A stretch of 13,614 bases of DNA, taken from positions 1-13,614 of the forward strand of contig CAZHJA010000022.1 in assembly GCA_964532865.1 (NCBI GenBank). The letters run 5' to 3'. This stretch comes from CAZHJA01 sp964532865. GTDB taxonomy: Bacteria > Patescibacteriota > Microgenomatia > UBA1406 > GWC2-37-13. The notes under the pieces are model-generated. The model was not told the DNA's origin. It was given only the letters and a program-made list of their open reading frames with translations, and did not search any database. The position numbers and the translations under genes were made by a program. This document shows, in pieces, positions 13,545-13,614 of the stretch (the stretch's first letter is position 1; each line of letters begins with the position of its first letter).

Positions 13545-13550
13545 ATTATA
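13545..13550 (-). promoter_or_regulatory. -10 box of the zinc-ribbon gene
   Basis: TATAAT on the minus strand with a predicted start about 2 nt before the ATG at 13536; no -35 and no ribosome binding site are visible. Confidence 0.5.
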
Positions 13551-13614
13551 TTTTATTATAAAATAATGAGAAGTATTTATGTATACATTGTAATGAGAGT
13601 AATGAGACAATTTT

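Noticed and set aside
13422..13610. Minus-strand frame of 62 codons at the right edge
   Set aside because: It overlaps the zinc-ribbon gene in another phase, and its start is only a chance His/Tyr-rich translation of AT-rich DNA.

Overview
The window looks like a chromosomal segment of a Patescibacteria (CPR) bacterium, most likely of the Microgenomates kind. The evidence is an AT-rich genome, short intergenic gaps, small surface-protein genes with CPR-style ends (a TPSAGPE/hydrophobic/KKR tail, a KKGFAP-type prepilin-like start), a DUF5674 gene and promoters whose -10 box sits directly before the ATG. UGA is used as a normal stop (DUF5674 gene), which argues against the UGA=Gly lineages Absconditabacteria and Gracilibacteria. 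This placement is inference; no rRNA or marker gene is present.

Layout. 1-3530 (minus): a cell-envelope block with a GT2 glycosyltransferase overlapping a Tat-type lipoprotein gene, a terminator, then a large multi-pass membrane protein that runs off the left edge. 3585-5690: an island unlike its surroundings, higher in GC. It holds one lipoprotein gene with a Pro/Tyr/Thr-rich stalk and about 1 kb without a convincing protein, packed with consecutive perfect or near-perfect inverted repeats. I read this as a previously unassigned large structured RNA or a very structured mRNA leader. The hairpins continue through the 3' end of the lipoprotein gene and into a three-way-junction element beyond it. 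Two intrinsic terminators face each other at the right border, and a good minus-strand promoter follows.

5935-6576 (minus): a DUF11-like surface protein with a sortase-like tail. 6636-7572: an IS481-like insertion sequence with 14-bp perfect terminal repeats and an intact DD35E transposase. 7666-8298 (plus): a SpoU/TrmH-family RNA methyltransferase followed by tRNA-Thr(GGU). 8310-9206 (minus): a membrane-anchored secreted protein; 9256-9600 (plus): a MazG-like pyrophosphohydrolase; 9590-10429 (minus): a PfkB-family kinase.

10499-11833 (plus): an AbiE-type toxin-antitoxin operon with consensus promoter and an inverted repeat at the start, toxin gene first. 11841-12620 (minus): an open frame interrupted by two UGA codons, probably a broken gene. 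12617-13536 (minus): a small conserved helical protein, DUF5674 (overlapping ATGA) and a DnaJ-type zinc-ribbon protein.

The most unusual parts are the structured island at 3585-5690, the UGA-interrupted frame, and the recurring near-leaderless promoter layout.
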